Source: Candidatus Mediterraneibacter pullistercoris (lineage in GTDB: Bacteria > Bacillota > Clostridia > Lachnospirales > Lachnospiraceae). From it: DNA of 32,835 nt. This document shows positions 1-8,189 of this stretch, piece by piece. The stretch's first letter is position 1. Each line of letters starts with the position of its first letter. The stretch lies in contig DXAU01000033.1 in the NCBI GenBank assembly GCA_019116885.1, forward strand, positions 1 to 32,835. The letters run 5' to 3'. The position numbers and the translations under genes are program-made. Under the pieces are notes generated by a model. It searched no databases, was not told the DNA's origin, and was given only the letters and a program-made list of their open reading frames with translations.

Positions 1-8
1 ACCTCCTT
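1..8 (-). promoter_or_regulatory. Ribosome binding site of the gene left of the window (probably rplJ)
   Basis: On the minus strand the window ends with AAGGAGGT, a full Shine-Dalgarno match. It lies just after the L10-type leader at about 20-160. The start codon itself is outside the window. The leader type makes rplJ the expected gene. Confidence 0.75.
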
Positions 9-19
9 ATTTATTTTGC

Positions 20-160
20 GTGTACTGCCAAAAGAAACCTCCGCGTCCAAAGACACAGAGGTTCGTAAATTCATACTCTCGTAATAAATCTGACTCTCCT
101 CGGTAGGCGTTCACAAACTTACGCTTTACAGCACCTACTGTCTTCGGCAGTTGCTCATAT
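20..160 (-). ncRNA. Ribosomal protein L10 leader with attenuator
   Basis: The minus strand carries the hallmarks of the Firmicutes L10 leader: the CCGAAGACAGTAGGTG block, then CGCCTACCGAGG, where GTAGGTG (132-138) pairs with CGCCTAC (103-109). Downstream is a terminator hairpin (30-61, arms CCTCTGTGTC and GGACGCGGAGG) followed by TTTCTTTT, as expected for an attenuator. In this family L10 (with L12) binds the leader and represses rplJ-rplL. The identification rests on recognising the conserved core, not on a covariance search. A 60-codon open frame with a TTG start overlaps this RNA and is not considered a gene. Confidence 0.85.
30..61 (-). terminator. Attenuator terminator of the L10 leader
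   Basis: On the minus strand a hairpin forms between CCTCTGTGTC and GGACGCGGAGG around a TTT loop and runs into TTTCTTTT. It sits between the L10-binding core and the ribosome binding site, the usual position for premature termination control of rplJ. Confidence 0.75.
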
Positions 161-189
161 AAGATATCACAGTTTATGTTTGATGTCAA
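161..189 (-). promoter_or_regulatory. Sigma-A promoter for the L10 leader/rplJ
   Basis: TTGACA (184-189) and TATCTT (161-166) are separated by 17 bases on the minus strand. The predicted start near 154 falls just upstream of the L10 leader core. The promoter begins only about 28 bases after the jetD stop codon, so rplJ has its own promoter and does not depend on read-through from the Wadjet operon. Confidence 0.8.
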
Positions 190-216
190 GGATTTTTTCC
201 TGTCAGTTCATCCGTC

Positions 217-1383
217 TCAGCAAAGCAGGGCCTCCTGCTCAATCTCCATTCCGTTTTCCAGGATACAGTTCTTCAGCCCTTCAAGGCTCCCCGCCTCCAG
301 TTTCTGAAGTTTTTCTCTTTTCTCCTTTTCCAGCGGAACACCCGCGCCGCCTGCGACAGCAGCCCTGTACGCTGCCTCATCCATCCTGCAGGGTGTGAGT
401 TTCGGGAACAGCTTTCTCTGATTGTAGAGAAAGATCCTGATTCCACCCAGATCCATGTCGCCCCAGTGCAGATATTCTGTCTCTGTTCCTGCAAGCGCAG
501 TCAGTGATTCGAGGAATCTTAGTTCCTTCGGGGAGAAAAACCCATGACAGAACACATAGAGTGTATCCGGCCGGTACTCCATGGATTCATAGTTTGCTTT
601 ATTCTCTATGAGCATGATCCGCCGGATTCCGGAGACGGATACAGCCTCGGCGTGCTCTAAAGTCTGTGCATTAATCACAGTCCCGTAAATGTTCACCGAA
701 CTGTCAATCTCAGCACCGCCGCCGATCCGGTAGACAAGCCGGCCTTTCCACTCCAGCGTCTGCGAATAAGTCCTGATCCCGTGCACTCTGAGGATATCGT
801 CTGCAGTCATCCCCGTCTCGCACAGAGGAGAGTACTGCGCAAGCACAGTGACGACCTTGTCCTGATATTTCTTTTCAAACAGCTTGGAATCATTCAGCAC
901 ATCGCTGCTGAACTTCCGTCTCCACACAGGCGTCCGGATAGCCGCCGCCCGGTTCAGGCAGAGAAAGAACTTCTCGTCCTCCATATCCGGCTTCTTTACC
1001 TCCTGCCCGGACTTCAGCCGCTCAATCAGCGCCTCATAATACGGGATGAGAAATGTCCCTTCCGCCGCACGCGCCCACTTCCCGGCATTTTCTATCCACC
1101 GGAGCTGCCGTTCCCTCGGGTTTTCCACACCGGCACGGGCGCAGAGCTTCGGAAGTATGCTGACCGGATAGTGGATGCGGACAATATCTGCACCCATATC
1201 CTTCCAGTCCGCCCGGATCAGACCTGCCTTCTCCAGTTTTGCAGCCTCTTCGATCAGCTCTTTGCGGCCTCCGGATTCCCGTATCATCTTTCCGTCCACA
1301 GCAGGATGGCGCATCCCTGAGAGCGTTCCTGCACGGCAGGCAGGGCCGTCAGTAATTTTTATCAGATACTCCGTCAGCCCCAT
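217..1383 (-). CDS. jetD: Wadjet protein JetD (DUF3322/DUF2220, Toprim nuclease)
   Basis: JetD is the nuclease subunit of the Wadjet SMC system. In studied systems it cleaves closed circular plasmid DNA after the JetABC motor extrudes it. This protein is about 388 aa. The C-terminal half looks like the topoisomerase VI A/Toprim fold: an acidic IENKA motif followed by HWGDMDLGG, whose Glu and Asp-x-Asp would bind the catalytic metals. The N-terminal half matches the expected DUF3322 position. I chose the ATG at 1383 (MGLTEYL) because GGAG sits six bases before it. In-frame starts extend up to 1440. The gene overlaps the end of jetC by about 35 bases, implying translational coupling. It is the last gene of the operon; no clear terminator follows. 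Confidence 0.9.
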   Translation of the reverse strand: MGLTEYLIKITDGPACRAGTLSGMRHPAVDGKMIRESGGRKELIEEAAKLEKAGLIRADWKDMGADIVRIHYPVSILPKLCARAGVENPRERQLRWIENAGKWARAAEGTFLIPYYEALIERLKSGQEVKKPDMEDEKFFLCLNRAAAIRTPVWRRKFSSDVLNDSKLFEKKYQDKVVTVLAQYSPLCETGMTADDILRVHGIRTYSQTLEWKGRLVYRIGGGAEIDSSVNIYGTVINAQTLEHAEAVSVSGIRRIMLIENKANYESMEYRPDTLYVFCHGFFSPKELRFLESLTALAGTETEYLHWGDMDLGGIRIFLYNQRKLFPKLTPCRMDEAAYRAAVAGGAGVPLEKEKREKLQKLEAGSLEGLKNCILENGMEIEQEALLC

Positions 1384-4300
1384 GAGCCTCTCCATCCTTT
1401 CTGTCCGTTTCATCCGGCACGTCCCGATCATCCCCTGCAAGCATCCTGAGATAATCCCCTTTGTCTATGTGCATCATGCTGACCTGATTTTTAAATCTGC
1501 GGAATCCATACACGCTGTCCACATTACGGATCAGCGACTGGAGCCTCTCGTCCGGTACGCAGACGATAAGCTGCAATTCCAGCTCCCTCGCATACCGCAG
1601 GCACACTTCGCTGCGCTCTTTGTCCATCTTGGAGAACGCCTCATCCAGGAGTACAAGACGGATCTTCGAGTCCCGGTTCGTCTGCTGCATGTACAGCATG
1701 GCAAAACCGGCAAGCAGAGCCACGTATTTCGGGTTCTGTCCCTCGCCGCCGGAGTCCACGCCGGCCATATCGTCTACATAGTTCTTCTTCTCGACACCGT
1801 TTTCATCAATCACCTGCTCATACATGCTGAACGTGAGATAATTTCGGTAGTCGGCGAACTTCTCCATCTCCCGGCGGTGCTTCTCCCGGTTCTGGCTGTC
1901 CTCTTCTTTCAGGGGCATGAACTTCTCTGTGAGAAGCTGGATCTTCTGACTGTATTTCCGGAAGAAATCATCCTCCATCAGACTCATCTGCCCGTCTATC
2001 CCCCCGGTATCGATCACTTTGCTGTCCAGTTCCTGCGCCATCAGCATGTCGTAGAACTGGCCATTCTCATTCTTAGCCGGCAGGATATCGATCTGATAGA
2101 TACTGTCTGAAAAACGGATCTTCGAGAGCATCCTGTTAATGTCTCTCCTGTGCCGGTAAGCCGCCTTGATCTCCCCGTGTATGGTGGCGATCACATTGTC
2201 CCGCAGGGAATGATAGATCAGCTCATACTGCCTGCGAAATTCCTCTTTATATTTCGGTTCAAAGTCTTTCCGGCAGCTCTCCAGCACCTGATCGTAGACG
2301 TCGTTGTCATGTTCCACGCCTGTGAATCCGTATGCCGGATACTCTCTGTTGAAGCGGTTTCTCTCTATGGTCCGCTCGTCGATCAGTTCCTCTTCTCTTT
2401 CAGAAAGACGCTCAAACTGCGCTTTTACAGACTGACGGTAAGCCCCCTCCGATCGCTTTGCAAGCTGTGTATTCACTTCCTCTGTCAGATTGTCATCCTG
2501 TACGAACCCGGCCGTAAGTTCGTCCAGCTTCGTCCGCAGCTCCTGGATGTCACGCTCCGCAGCCTGGATTACTCCGCCGAGACGGATCTGCTCTTTCTGG
2601 ATATCCTGCGCCTCATTTTCTTTTTCTGACACATCTGTTTCCAGCTTCTCCTGTTCGCTTTTGAGCTCCGCAGTCCTTGTCCCGTCCTCCAGTTCACGCA
2701 GTTCTTTTTGGATCTGCTCCTGCTTTCTGTAGTATCCATCCAGTTCGTCCGACGCAGAAGAGAGCCGCATAAGCTGTCCGGGCTCCTGACTCAAATCTTC
2801 ATACTTCCGGGCTTCTTTTAGGGCTGCTTCCATCTGGCGCTCGCCGATCAGCCGTTCCTGAAGGCCTGCGATCTCATCTGACAGCTCCCGCAGACGGGCT
2901 TTTGATATCTTCGTCCCGATGCATGCTCCTTTTGTATAATCTCTGCTGCGCAGATGTCGGAACATATAATTGCTGTAAGAATAACAGTCCGGCGTCACTC
3001 CGTCGCGTACGCTGTCCAGTTCCTCCACAGTCTCGCACTTCTGAGTCCTGCCGAGATACCGTTTCAGGCACCAATCCACATAGTCGGTATCTGTATGCAC
3101 TGCCTCATACAGGGAATTCTTCTCTGCCGCGGGCGACTCCCTCTTAACCGCGGCGCTGTTAATCAGATCCGCCTCCTCAAAGCGCTTCATCTTCCGGAAG
3201 ATCTTTGCAGCATCCAGCGCATATGCCGGTTCGGTTATCATGCTCCTTTTCAACCGTCCAAGACGTCCCTCCACTGCGTTTTTCCATTTCTCGTCCGTAA
3301 TGTCGAAAAGATCTGCAAGAATATGCACATGGATCGTCCTGCCATAACGGTCGCTTAATGCGCTTTGAAGCTGCTGTCTTGCCTCTTTAAGTTCTCTCGG
3401 ATACGGTTTTCTGTCATTGTTCATATCCTCCAGGGCTTCCTCTTTCTCCCGGAGTTCTTTCGTCATCTCCCGGATCGACATGGCTGTCTCCGCCAGTTCG
3501 TCCGAGATATTATCCATGGCAGACTTCAAATGGCTGCGCAGTTCAGCGCAAGTCTCTTCCGTCACCTCTCCACGGGCAAAGTCATCGATGAGCTGCAGCG
3601 CCCGGTTGCTCACATAATCCGTTGCCGCCTCATCTTCCTCCCAGTGCTTCAGTCCGTTTATAATCCTGCGCCAGTCCGCAGAATTATCTACAAGGAGCTG
3701 TATCGTGCGTTCCATCTCCAGAAGCTCCTGCTGCTTTACTCCGTAATCGCTTTTCTTCAGCTCCGCCTTGACATCGATCAGACGGTCTCGTAAAGAAGCA
3801 AGTTCCTCCTGGACGATTTTCTGCCCCTGCTCCGCCTGCGCAGACGCCTCTCTGGCACGTTCAAGATCATCTCCCCGGGATGCGAGTTTCGCCCGGCATC
3901 CCTCGATCTCAATGTATTTCAGGATCGTCGCTGCCTTCACCTTGTCGGCCCTTACCCCGGTGAGTTCCAGATCTGCCGCATGGACAGCATCCAGCATCAC
4001 GATGCGCTTTTCCAGATCCTCCACGCGCTCCCGTATTTCACGGTAGGCGCCAAGCTGCTCGCTGATCACCGCCACTGTGTTCTCCCGGCTTTTCGGAAAC
4101 ATATAGTCCCGGATAAATTGTCCGGTCCCGCTGGTCATCTGCAGGGCGATGGCGCTCTTTTCCATAGTGATCATCCGCCCCGGCTCCACGTAGCCGAATA
4201 TCACGTCATAAAGTGTATTTAGATAGGCTTCTTTGGATGGGTAGATGCGGTTCACATCACCGTGTCCTCTGTTATCCGCACTGACAGAGCGCTCTTTTGT

Positions 4301-4774
4301 GAGCCTGCGGATCCTGTCGATCGTGTAGGGTACGCCGTCATGCAGATACTCATCCTCCGGCATTTTCCCGGAATGGCTGAAAAAGCTGTAGCGTTTCAGC
4401 TCTGTGTCGTTTCTCCCCACTTCAAAAACAGCGCCGATGCATGTGGTGATATGCATGCCGGTATCCTCAATCTCCATCACGATCTGAGAGCAGAAATCCA
4501 TCCCTGCCCTGTTCGCGCTGCCGTCTTTCTGCTCCCCTCTGAGATAACTGAACACACTCCTTTTATTTTTGGAATCATCCGCCGCCTTGTTCAGAAAGTT
4601 GGATGAAACGCTTCCGTAAAGAACAACCTGGATCGCATCCATGACCGTGGATTTTCCCGAGCCGCTCTTGCCGCTGAACAGATTCACATGCTCATGCAGG
4701 GTGAGTATCTTGTGGCTGATTCCGCCCCAGTTATTGATCAGTATCCGGGTAAATAATTTCTTCGGCTGTCTCAT
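1349..4774 (-). CDS. jetC: Wadjet protein JetC (SMC/MukB-like ATPase)
   Basis: JetC is the SMC-type motor of Wadjet; its dimer extrudes DNA loops by ATP hydrolysis. The 1141-aa product has a Walker A, GKSGSGKS, at residues 35-42, then long heptad-rich Glu/Lys/Arg coiled-coil arms around a central hinge-like region. Near the C-terminus are an SGGEGQ signature (ABC-type) and Walker B, IRLVLLDEAFSKMD. This head-coil-hinge-coil-head order and the length suit COG4913/MukB-like JetC proteins. The start at 4774 overlaps the end of jetB by 44 bases and the end overlaps jetD, so the subunits are tightly coupled. The acidic tail after the ATPase domain (DDRDVPDETDRKDGE) is low complexity. Confidence 0.93.
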   Translation of the reverse strand: MRQPKKLFTRILINNWGGISHKILTLHEHVNLFSGKSGSGKSTVMDAIQVVLYGSVSSNFLNKAADDSKNKRSVFSYLRGEQKDGSANRAGMDFCSQIVMEIEDTGMHITTCIGAVFEVGRNDTELKRYSFFSHSGKMPEDEYLHDGVPYTIDRIRRLTKERSVSADNRGHGDVNRIYPSKEAYLNTLYDVIFGYVEPGRMITMEKSAIALQMTSGTGQFIRDYMFPKSRENTVAVISEQLGAYREIRERVEDLEKRIVMLDAVHAADLELTGVRADKVKAATILKYIEIEGCRAKLASRGDDLERAREASAQAEQGQKIVQEELASLRDRLIDVKAELKKSDYGVKQQELLEMERTIQLLVDNSADWRRIINGLKHWEEDEAATDYVSNRALQLIDDFARGEVTEETCAELRSHLKSAMDNISDELAETAMSIREMTKELREKEEALEDMNNDRKPYPRELKEARQQLQSALSDRYGRTIHVHILADLFDITDEKWKNAVEGRLGRLKRSMITEPAYALDAAKIFRKMKRFEEADLINSAAVKRESPAAEKNSLYEAVHTDTDYVDWCLKRYLGRTQKCETVEELDSVRDGVTPDCYSYSNYMFRHLRSRDYTKGACIGTKISKARLRELSDEIAGLQERLIGERQMEAALKEARKYEDLSQEPGQLMRLSSASDELDGYYRKQEQIQKELRELEDGTRTAELKSEQEKLETDVSEKENEAQDIQKEQIRLGGVIQAAERDIQELRTKLDELTAGFVQDDNLTEEVNTQLAKRSEGAYRQSVKAQFERLSEREEELIDERTIERNRFNREYPAYGFTGVEHDNDVYDQVLESCRKDFEPKYKEEFRRQYELIYHSLRDNVIATIHGEIKAAYRHRRDINRMLSKIRFSDSIYQIDILPAKNENGQFYDMLMAQELDSKVIDTGGIDGQMSLMEDDFFRKYSQKIQLLTEKFMPLKEEDSQNREKHRREMEKFADYRNYLTFSMYEQVIDENGVEKKNYVDDMAGVDSGGEGQNPKYVALLAGFAMLYMQQTNRDSKIRLVLLDEAFSKMDKERSEVCLRYARELELQLIVCVPDERLQSLIRNVDSVYGFRRFKNQVSMMHIDKGDYLRMLAGDDRDVPDETDRKDGEAHGADGVSDKNY

Positions 4775-5369
4775 ACTCCCCCTCCTCTTCTCTGTATTCC
4801 TCGATCAGCGCATTGATGTCCCCTGCTGTCACGTAAAGATTCACCGTGCTGTACATGTAGATCGGAGTATCGTCCTCCACATCTTTCACCGAACCTGGTA
4901 CATCAATAACCTGATGCGTCTTCATCAGGTAAAGAGCCTCACGCCACTGCGCCTGAGTCAGTTTCTCCGGGAGCAGGTTCGTATTTCTGCCATATTCCCG
5001 GATCTCTTTTAATGTCGTGAGCGGGGCATTAAGCCCCTCGCCCATAATCTTCTCTCTGTAAATGAGCTTTATCAGGAGAAGGAGCACCGTGCTCGTGAGA
5101 CTGAGTTTCTCCCTCGGCATATGTTCGCCTGCCAGCCGGAAGATATGCTCCTGGGCGTCATGGATCAGTTCGCAGCCCAATACTTCAATATAATCCGTGA
5201 TGAAACTGCGATGTCTCGCACAGATCTCATACTGGGGGTTATCCCTGGGCGTAAGTGTGACAGGGTCGTATTTCACCTGAAGAATACACGTCTGCCGGAA
5301 CAGCGCCTGTATCGTTTTCCTCACCTGCTCCGTTTCTGTCACTGTCAGTTCTTCCAGATATGTAAACAT
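4731..5369 (-). CDS. jetB: Wadjet protein JetB (DUF4194, KITE-like)
   Basis: JetB is the DUF4194 subunit, comparable to MukE/KITE proteins: a winged-helix dimer that bridges the kleisin JetA and the JetC heads. The 212-aa protein is soluble, rich in helices, and has no catalytic motif, as expected. It sits between the predicted JetA and JetC, about 71 bases after jetA, and overlaps jetC by 44 bases. The order A-B-C-D is the usual one in Wadjet operons, and this context supports the name more strongly than any single motif. The acidic C-terminus (EEYREEEGEYETAEE) is encoded in the overlap region. Confidence 0.88.
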   Translation of the reverse strand: MFTYLEELTVTETEQVRKTIQALFRQTCILQVKYDPVTLTPRDNPQYEICARHRSFITDYIEVLGCELIHDAQEHIFRLAGEHMPREKLSLTSTVLLLLIKLIYREKIMGEGLNAPLTTLKEIREYGRNTNLLPEKLTQAQWREALYLMKTHQVIDVPGSVKDVEDDTPIYMYSTVNLYVTAGDINALIEEYREEEGEYETAEEIIYPDTDQ

Positions 5370-5440
5370 AGCTTTTCCCTTTCCTGTTCGCTGGATTTAT
5401 CTTTGGTACTCTGAAGTTCCGTCATACCGCGTGCCGCAGG

Positions 5441-6847
5441 TCAGTCCATGCCGTGGATTTCCAGTGCGGAATAGCGGAAACCGGAGCCATTTTCCTGATC
5501 TTCGCCAAGGGAGATCTCGCCTCTGCCTTCCGCCGTTTCTGTCACATCCTGCCATACAAAGAACAGCTTTTCCAGATCTTCCACGCTCTGCACAGTATCC
5601 GCCGTCACACGGAACACACCGTCTTTCTCGTTCTTTCTGCGGAACCGGTCAATCTCTCTGCGAGTGTAAAGAGGTTTCAGAACAAAGGAATCCATGCCTC
5701 CTGTCCCGTCCTGCTCCTCATGCTCTACAGCCCGGGGGACAAACTCCTCCTTACCGGAAGTTTTCCTGCTGTACAGCCGCTCCTGACACATGAGCTGATA
5801 TCGTGCACTTATCCGGATCCTCTCTGAGAGAGACTCCAGAATCTCCTCTTTCCTGCTGCTCCTGTTCAGAAGGCTGACAAAAGCCGTCGTCCGGTCATCG
5901 CTGTCCGCCCCCTCCTGCATGATATATCGGATACGCGCAGCAGCGCGGCCTGCAAACACTGTCTTCTGCTCAATCAGTTTGTTATATCTCCTCTCGATCA
6001 CATCCGACTGCCGCTCGATCCTGAACATGATGTCCGCCGCCTCATCGCAGAGTCCGATTGCCCGGCTGCACCGGACAAAGGCCGGAGTTTCCGGTTCAAG
6101 AGCAGCCAGCTCCTGCTCCTTCTTTCTCCTGCGCGCTTCGTTTTCATCCAGGTTCTTCACGATCAGTTCTTTCACCGCTTCCTTATAGCGGTAGAAACTG
6201 TCCGTCGTCGTGAGAATCGCATATTTCCGGCTGTCACTGTTATTGATCTCTTTGACAAGCACATCCTGTATCCCTTTAAAATCTTTCTGTCTGGAAAGCT
6301 CGTCAAAATATTCTCTCATCCCGTCCTGCATGTTCACCAGCATACGCACCAGCCTCTTTGACACATTCAGCGCGCTTTTGAGAATCTCGTTATTCTTCTC
6401 TGTATCCACACTGTATGTATAGAGGTGGCTGTAGATCGCAAGAACGCTCTCCCGCTCCTGGCTGTCGCTCTCATCAAACAGACGGGCAAACAGCTCCACA
6501 TACATCTGGCTGTACTCCGGAAATGTCACCACATAACTGTTGAGCGTTTCGTCATAGTCCTGCTTGAGCCATCCCCACTCCTCAAAATGCTTCAGACAGA
6601 CAGAGGCCATATTGGACCGGGTAAGAAATACCCCCTCCTCGTCATAGTTCTCTCCGTCCCACAGGATCGCTGCTGAAGCAATCTTCTCGTTCATCACGGA
6701 CCGGCACTCTTTCTCTGTCAGCCCCAGCACTGAGTAGGACTGCTCCATCGCATCGTAGATCGCTACAAGAAACGCCATGTAATACTCGGTATATTTGCTC
6801 GTAAATAATTTATAGAACTCATGAGGAATTCTGCTGATCAGACTCAT
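5441..6847 (-). CDS. jetA: Wadjet protein JetA (kleisin-like subunit)
   Basis: JetA is the MukF/kleisin-like subunit that closes the SMC ring in Wadjet. I place the start at the ATG at 6847 (MSLISRIPHEFYKLF), preceded by AGGAGG five bases upstream, giving 468 aa. The reading frame stays open to 7282, but that extension only translates the 129-bp leader repeats. The protein is mainly helical, with a winged-helix-like N-terminal half and a charged middle segment (DENEARRRKKEQELAALE) that may be coiled coil. From memory it resembles the DUF5716-type JetA rather than the DUF3375 protein of type I systems, so the operon is probably type II or III. I have not verified the subtype. Confidence 0.85.
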   Translation of the reverse strand: MSLISRIPHEFYKLFTSKYTEYYMAFLVAIYDAMEQSYSVLGLTEKECRSVMNEKIASAAILWDGENYDEEGVFLTRSNMASVCLKHFEEWGWLKQDYDETLNSYVVTFPEYSQMYVELFARLFDESDSQERESVLAIYSHLYTYSVDTEKNNEILKSALNVSKRLVRMLVNMQDGMREYFDELSRQKDFKGIQDVLVKEINNSDSRKYAILTTTDSFYRYKEAVKELIVKNLDENEARRRKKEQELAALEPETPAFVRCSRAIGLCDEAADIMFRIERQSDVIERRYNKLIEQKTVFAGRAAARIRYIMQEGADSDDRTTAFVSLLNRSSRKEEILESLSERIRISARYQLMCQERLYSRKTSGKEEFVPRAVEHEEQDGTGGMDSFVLKPLYTRREIDRFRRKNEKDGVFRVTADTVQSVEDLEKLFFVWQDVTETAEGRGEISLGEDQENGSGFRYSALEIHGMD

Positions 6848-6900
6848 CTCATCCTCCTGCTGTTTTATTCCGCTGTCTCCCTTTCCAGTTCCACGCTTTG

Positions 6901-7217
6901 GATACCCCTCAAGGCGGGGCCGCACGATTCCATCGGGCGGGACTGCACGAAGTGCAGTCATTATACTGGGCGCGCAGAAAAGGGAGCACCGCTCTTGCGG
7001 CATTTCCCTTTCAAGCCACAGGTTCCGGGATATCCCCGCAGGGCGGGGCCGCACGATCTCATCGGGCGGGACTGCACGAAGTGCAGTCATTATACTGGGC
7101 GCGCAGAAAAGGGAGCGCCGCTCTTGCGGCATTTCCTTTTCAAGCCACAGGTTCCGGGATATCCCCGCAGGGCGGGGCCGCACGATCCCGTCGGGCGGGA
7201 CTGCACGAAGTGCAGTC
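6901..7217 (-). repeat. Tandem 129-bp repeats in the jetA leader (about 2.4 copies)
   Basis: Equivalent points (GGCGGGGCCGCACGA on the plus strand) occur at 6913, 7042 and 7171, a period of exactly 129 bp, with only a few substitutions between copies. Each full copy contains several dyads: GACTGCAC-GAA-GTGCAGTC (19 bp), CCCCGC-AGG-GCGGGG, GCCGC-TCTT-GCGGC and GGGATATCCC. Each copy also carries TATAAT on the minus strand next to the 19-bp dyad. Because 129 is a multiple of three, the repeats keep an open frame fused to jetA, which inflates the apparent protein by 145 residues. The array could be a set of dispersed palindromic elements, duplicated operators, or a structured leader RNA. Confidence 0.9.
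7199..7217. promoter_or_regulatory. 19-bp perfect dyad overlapping the jet transcription start
   Basis: GACTGCAC and GTGCAGTC flank a GAA centre (plus strand). The dyad begins immediately downstream of the jet -10 box, so the predicted start site falls inside it. This is a plausible repressor operator. The same dyad recurs in the two upstream-gene-proximal copies of the 129-bp repeat (near 6941 and 7070). Function is inferred only from position and symmetry. Confidence 0.5.
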
Positions 7218-7247
7218 ATTATACCACGCGCTCCCAGAGCCTGTAAA
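7218..7247 (-). promoter_or_regulatory. Sigma-A promoter of the Wadjet operon
   Basis: On the minus strand TTTACA (7242-7247) and a perfect TATAAT (7218-7223) are 18 bases apart. The promoter lies just after the rplA terminator, so jetABCD can be transcribed independently of the ribosomal genes. The other two repeat copies retain TATAAT but have no recognisable -35 box. Confidence 0.75.
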
Positions 7248-7265
7248 GTTACACCCTCCCATAAC

Positions 7266-7298
7266 AGAAAAAGCCCAGGCACAAGCCTGAGCTTTTCT
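7266..7298 (-). terminator. Intrinsic terminator after rplA
   Basis: On the minus strand AAGCTCAGGC pairs with GCCTGGGCTT around a short TTGT loop, followed by a T run. It closes the rpmG-secE-nusG-rplK-rplA operon 16 bases after the rplA stop codon. The opposite strand also has a short T-rich flank, so the hairpin may be partly bidirectional. Confidence 0.85.
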
Positions 7299-7313
7299 TA
7301 TATTCATTTAAAA

Positions 7314-8006
7314 TTATGCAAGTTTCAGAGGATTGACCTTTACGCCAGGGCCCATTGTAGATGTAAGAGTGATGCTCTTCAGGTACTGTCCCTTAACTGC
7401 TGCCGGTCTCGCCTTGTTGACTGCATCGATAAGCGTCTGGAAGTTGTCCGCTAACTGCTCTTCGGTAAAGGAAGCCTTACCGATCGGTACATGGATAATA
7501 TTTGTTTTATCAAGTCTGTACTCGATCTTACCTGCTTTGATCTCATTAATCGCCTTTGTCACGTCCATTGTAACTGTTCCGGCTTTCGGGTTCGGCATGA
7601 GCCCTTTCGGTCCGAGTACACGTCCGAGACGTCCTACAACGCCCATCATATCCGGTGTTGCAACAACTATGTCAAAATCAAGCCATCCTTCGTTCTGAAT
7701 CTTCGGGATCAGATCTTCTCCGCCGACAAAATCAGCTCCTGCTGCTTTTGCCTCCTCTGCCTTTGCGTCCTTCGCAAACACAAGGATGCGGACTTTCTTT
7801 CCTGTTCCGTGCGGAAGTACAACCGCGCCGCGGATCTGCTGATCTGCATGACGTCCGTCACATCCCGTTCTGATATGAGCCTCGATCGTCTCGTCAAATT
7901 TTGCTGATGCTGCTTTCTTAACAAGCGCTACTGCTTCTTCTTTGTCATAGAGGCTGCCTCTCTCGATCAGTTTTGCAGCTTCAATATATTTCTTTCCTCG
8001 TTTCAT
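7314..8006 (-). CDS. rplA: 50S ribosomal protein L1
   Basis: L1 binds the mobile stalk of 23S rRNA near the ribosomal E site and also represses its own operon by binding mRNA. The 230-aa length is standard. The N-terminus ([17 protein letters not shown]), the [28 protein letters not shown] core and the highly conserved [18 protein letters not shown] stretch are characteristic. AGGAGG precedes the ATG. A hairpin resembling the L1 rRNA site (8024-8053) lies in its leader, suggesting autoregulation. rplJ does not follow directly, because the Wadjet operon intervenes. Confidence 0.98.
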   Translation of the reverse strand: MKRGKKYIEAAKLIERGSLYDKEEAVALVKKAASAKFDETIEAHIRTGCDGRHADQQIRGAVVLPHGTGKKVRILVFAKDAKAEEAKAAGADFVGGEDLIPKIQNEGWLDFDIVVATPDMMGVVGRLGRVLGPKGLMPNPKAGTVTMDVTKAINEIKAGKIEYRLDKTNIIHVPIGKASFTEEQLADNFQTLIDAVNKARPAAVKGQYLKSITLTSTMGPGVKVNPLKLA

Positions 8007-8023
8007 TTTACAATAACCTCCTT

Positions 8024-8053
8024 GTGGTATTGGCGGGAACGTGCCCCTCCCAC
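8024..8053 (-). promoter_or_regulatory. Probable L1-binding hairpin in the rplA leader
   Basis: On the minus strand a 30-base hairpin has outer arms GTGG/CCAC and inner G-rich/C-rich arms, beginning GTGGGAGGGGC and ending AATACCAC. The 23S rRNA L1 stalk has the same flanking elements (GGTGGGAGG and ATACCAC). A near copy is found before rplK. It abuts the AAGGAGGT ribosome binding site, so bound L1 could block translation. Confidence 0.65.
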
Positions 8054-8104
8054 TCCTGTTTCATAGCTTCTAAAATCAGGTTCATCACCAGGTGCTAAGG
8101 TAGT

Positions 8105-8189
8105 TACGCTCGACTTAGCGCTCGAAAAGACCTCGCTTAGTCTCGGTAACAGAGTTCGCACTAGGCTCGAAAAGACCTCTCCAAGTGCT
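8105..8189 (-). repeat. Two tandem hairpins with a conserved loop between rplK and rplA
   Basis: Two units (8112-8142 and 8158-8188) share the internal sequence CTCGAAAAGACCT (plus strand). In one it is flanked by GACTTAGCG and CGCTTAGTC, in the other by GCACTAGG and CCAAGTGC. The arm sequences differ but each pair is complementary apart from one position. This resembles a duplicated RNA structure in which pairing is maintained. The second unit ends at the rplK stop codon. I do not recognise the family. Confidence 0.7.

Noticed and set aside
7..189. 60-codon minus-strand reading frame with TTG start
   Set aside because: It coincides with the L10 leader, its promoter and its terminator; the TTG is part of the -35 box.
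6901..7217. CRISPR array
   Set aside because: The unit is 129 bp and nearly identical throughout, with no short repeats separated by unique spacers and no cas genes.
6848..7282. 145-residue N-terminal extension of JetA made of three 43-residue repeats
   Set aside because: It translates the 129-bp leader repeats and the promoter. The ATG at 6847 has a good ribosome binding site and gives a normal JetA.
6821..7290. Plus-strand repeat-containing frames of 130-141 residues
   Set aside because: They are antisense readings of the same leader repeats with no ribosome binding site or recognisable domain.
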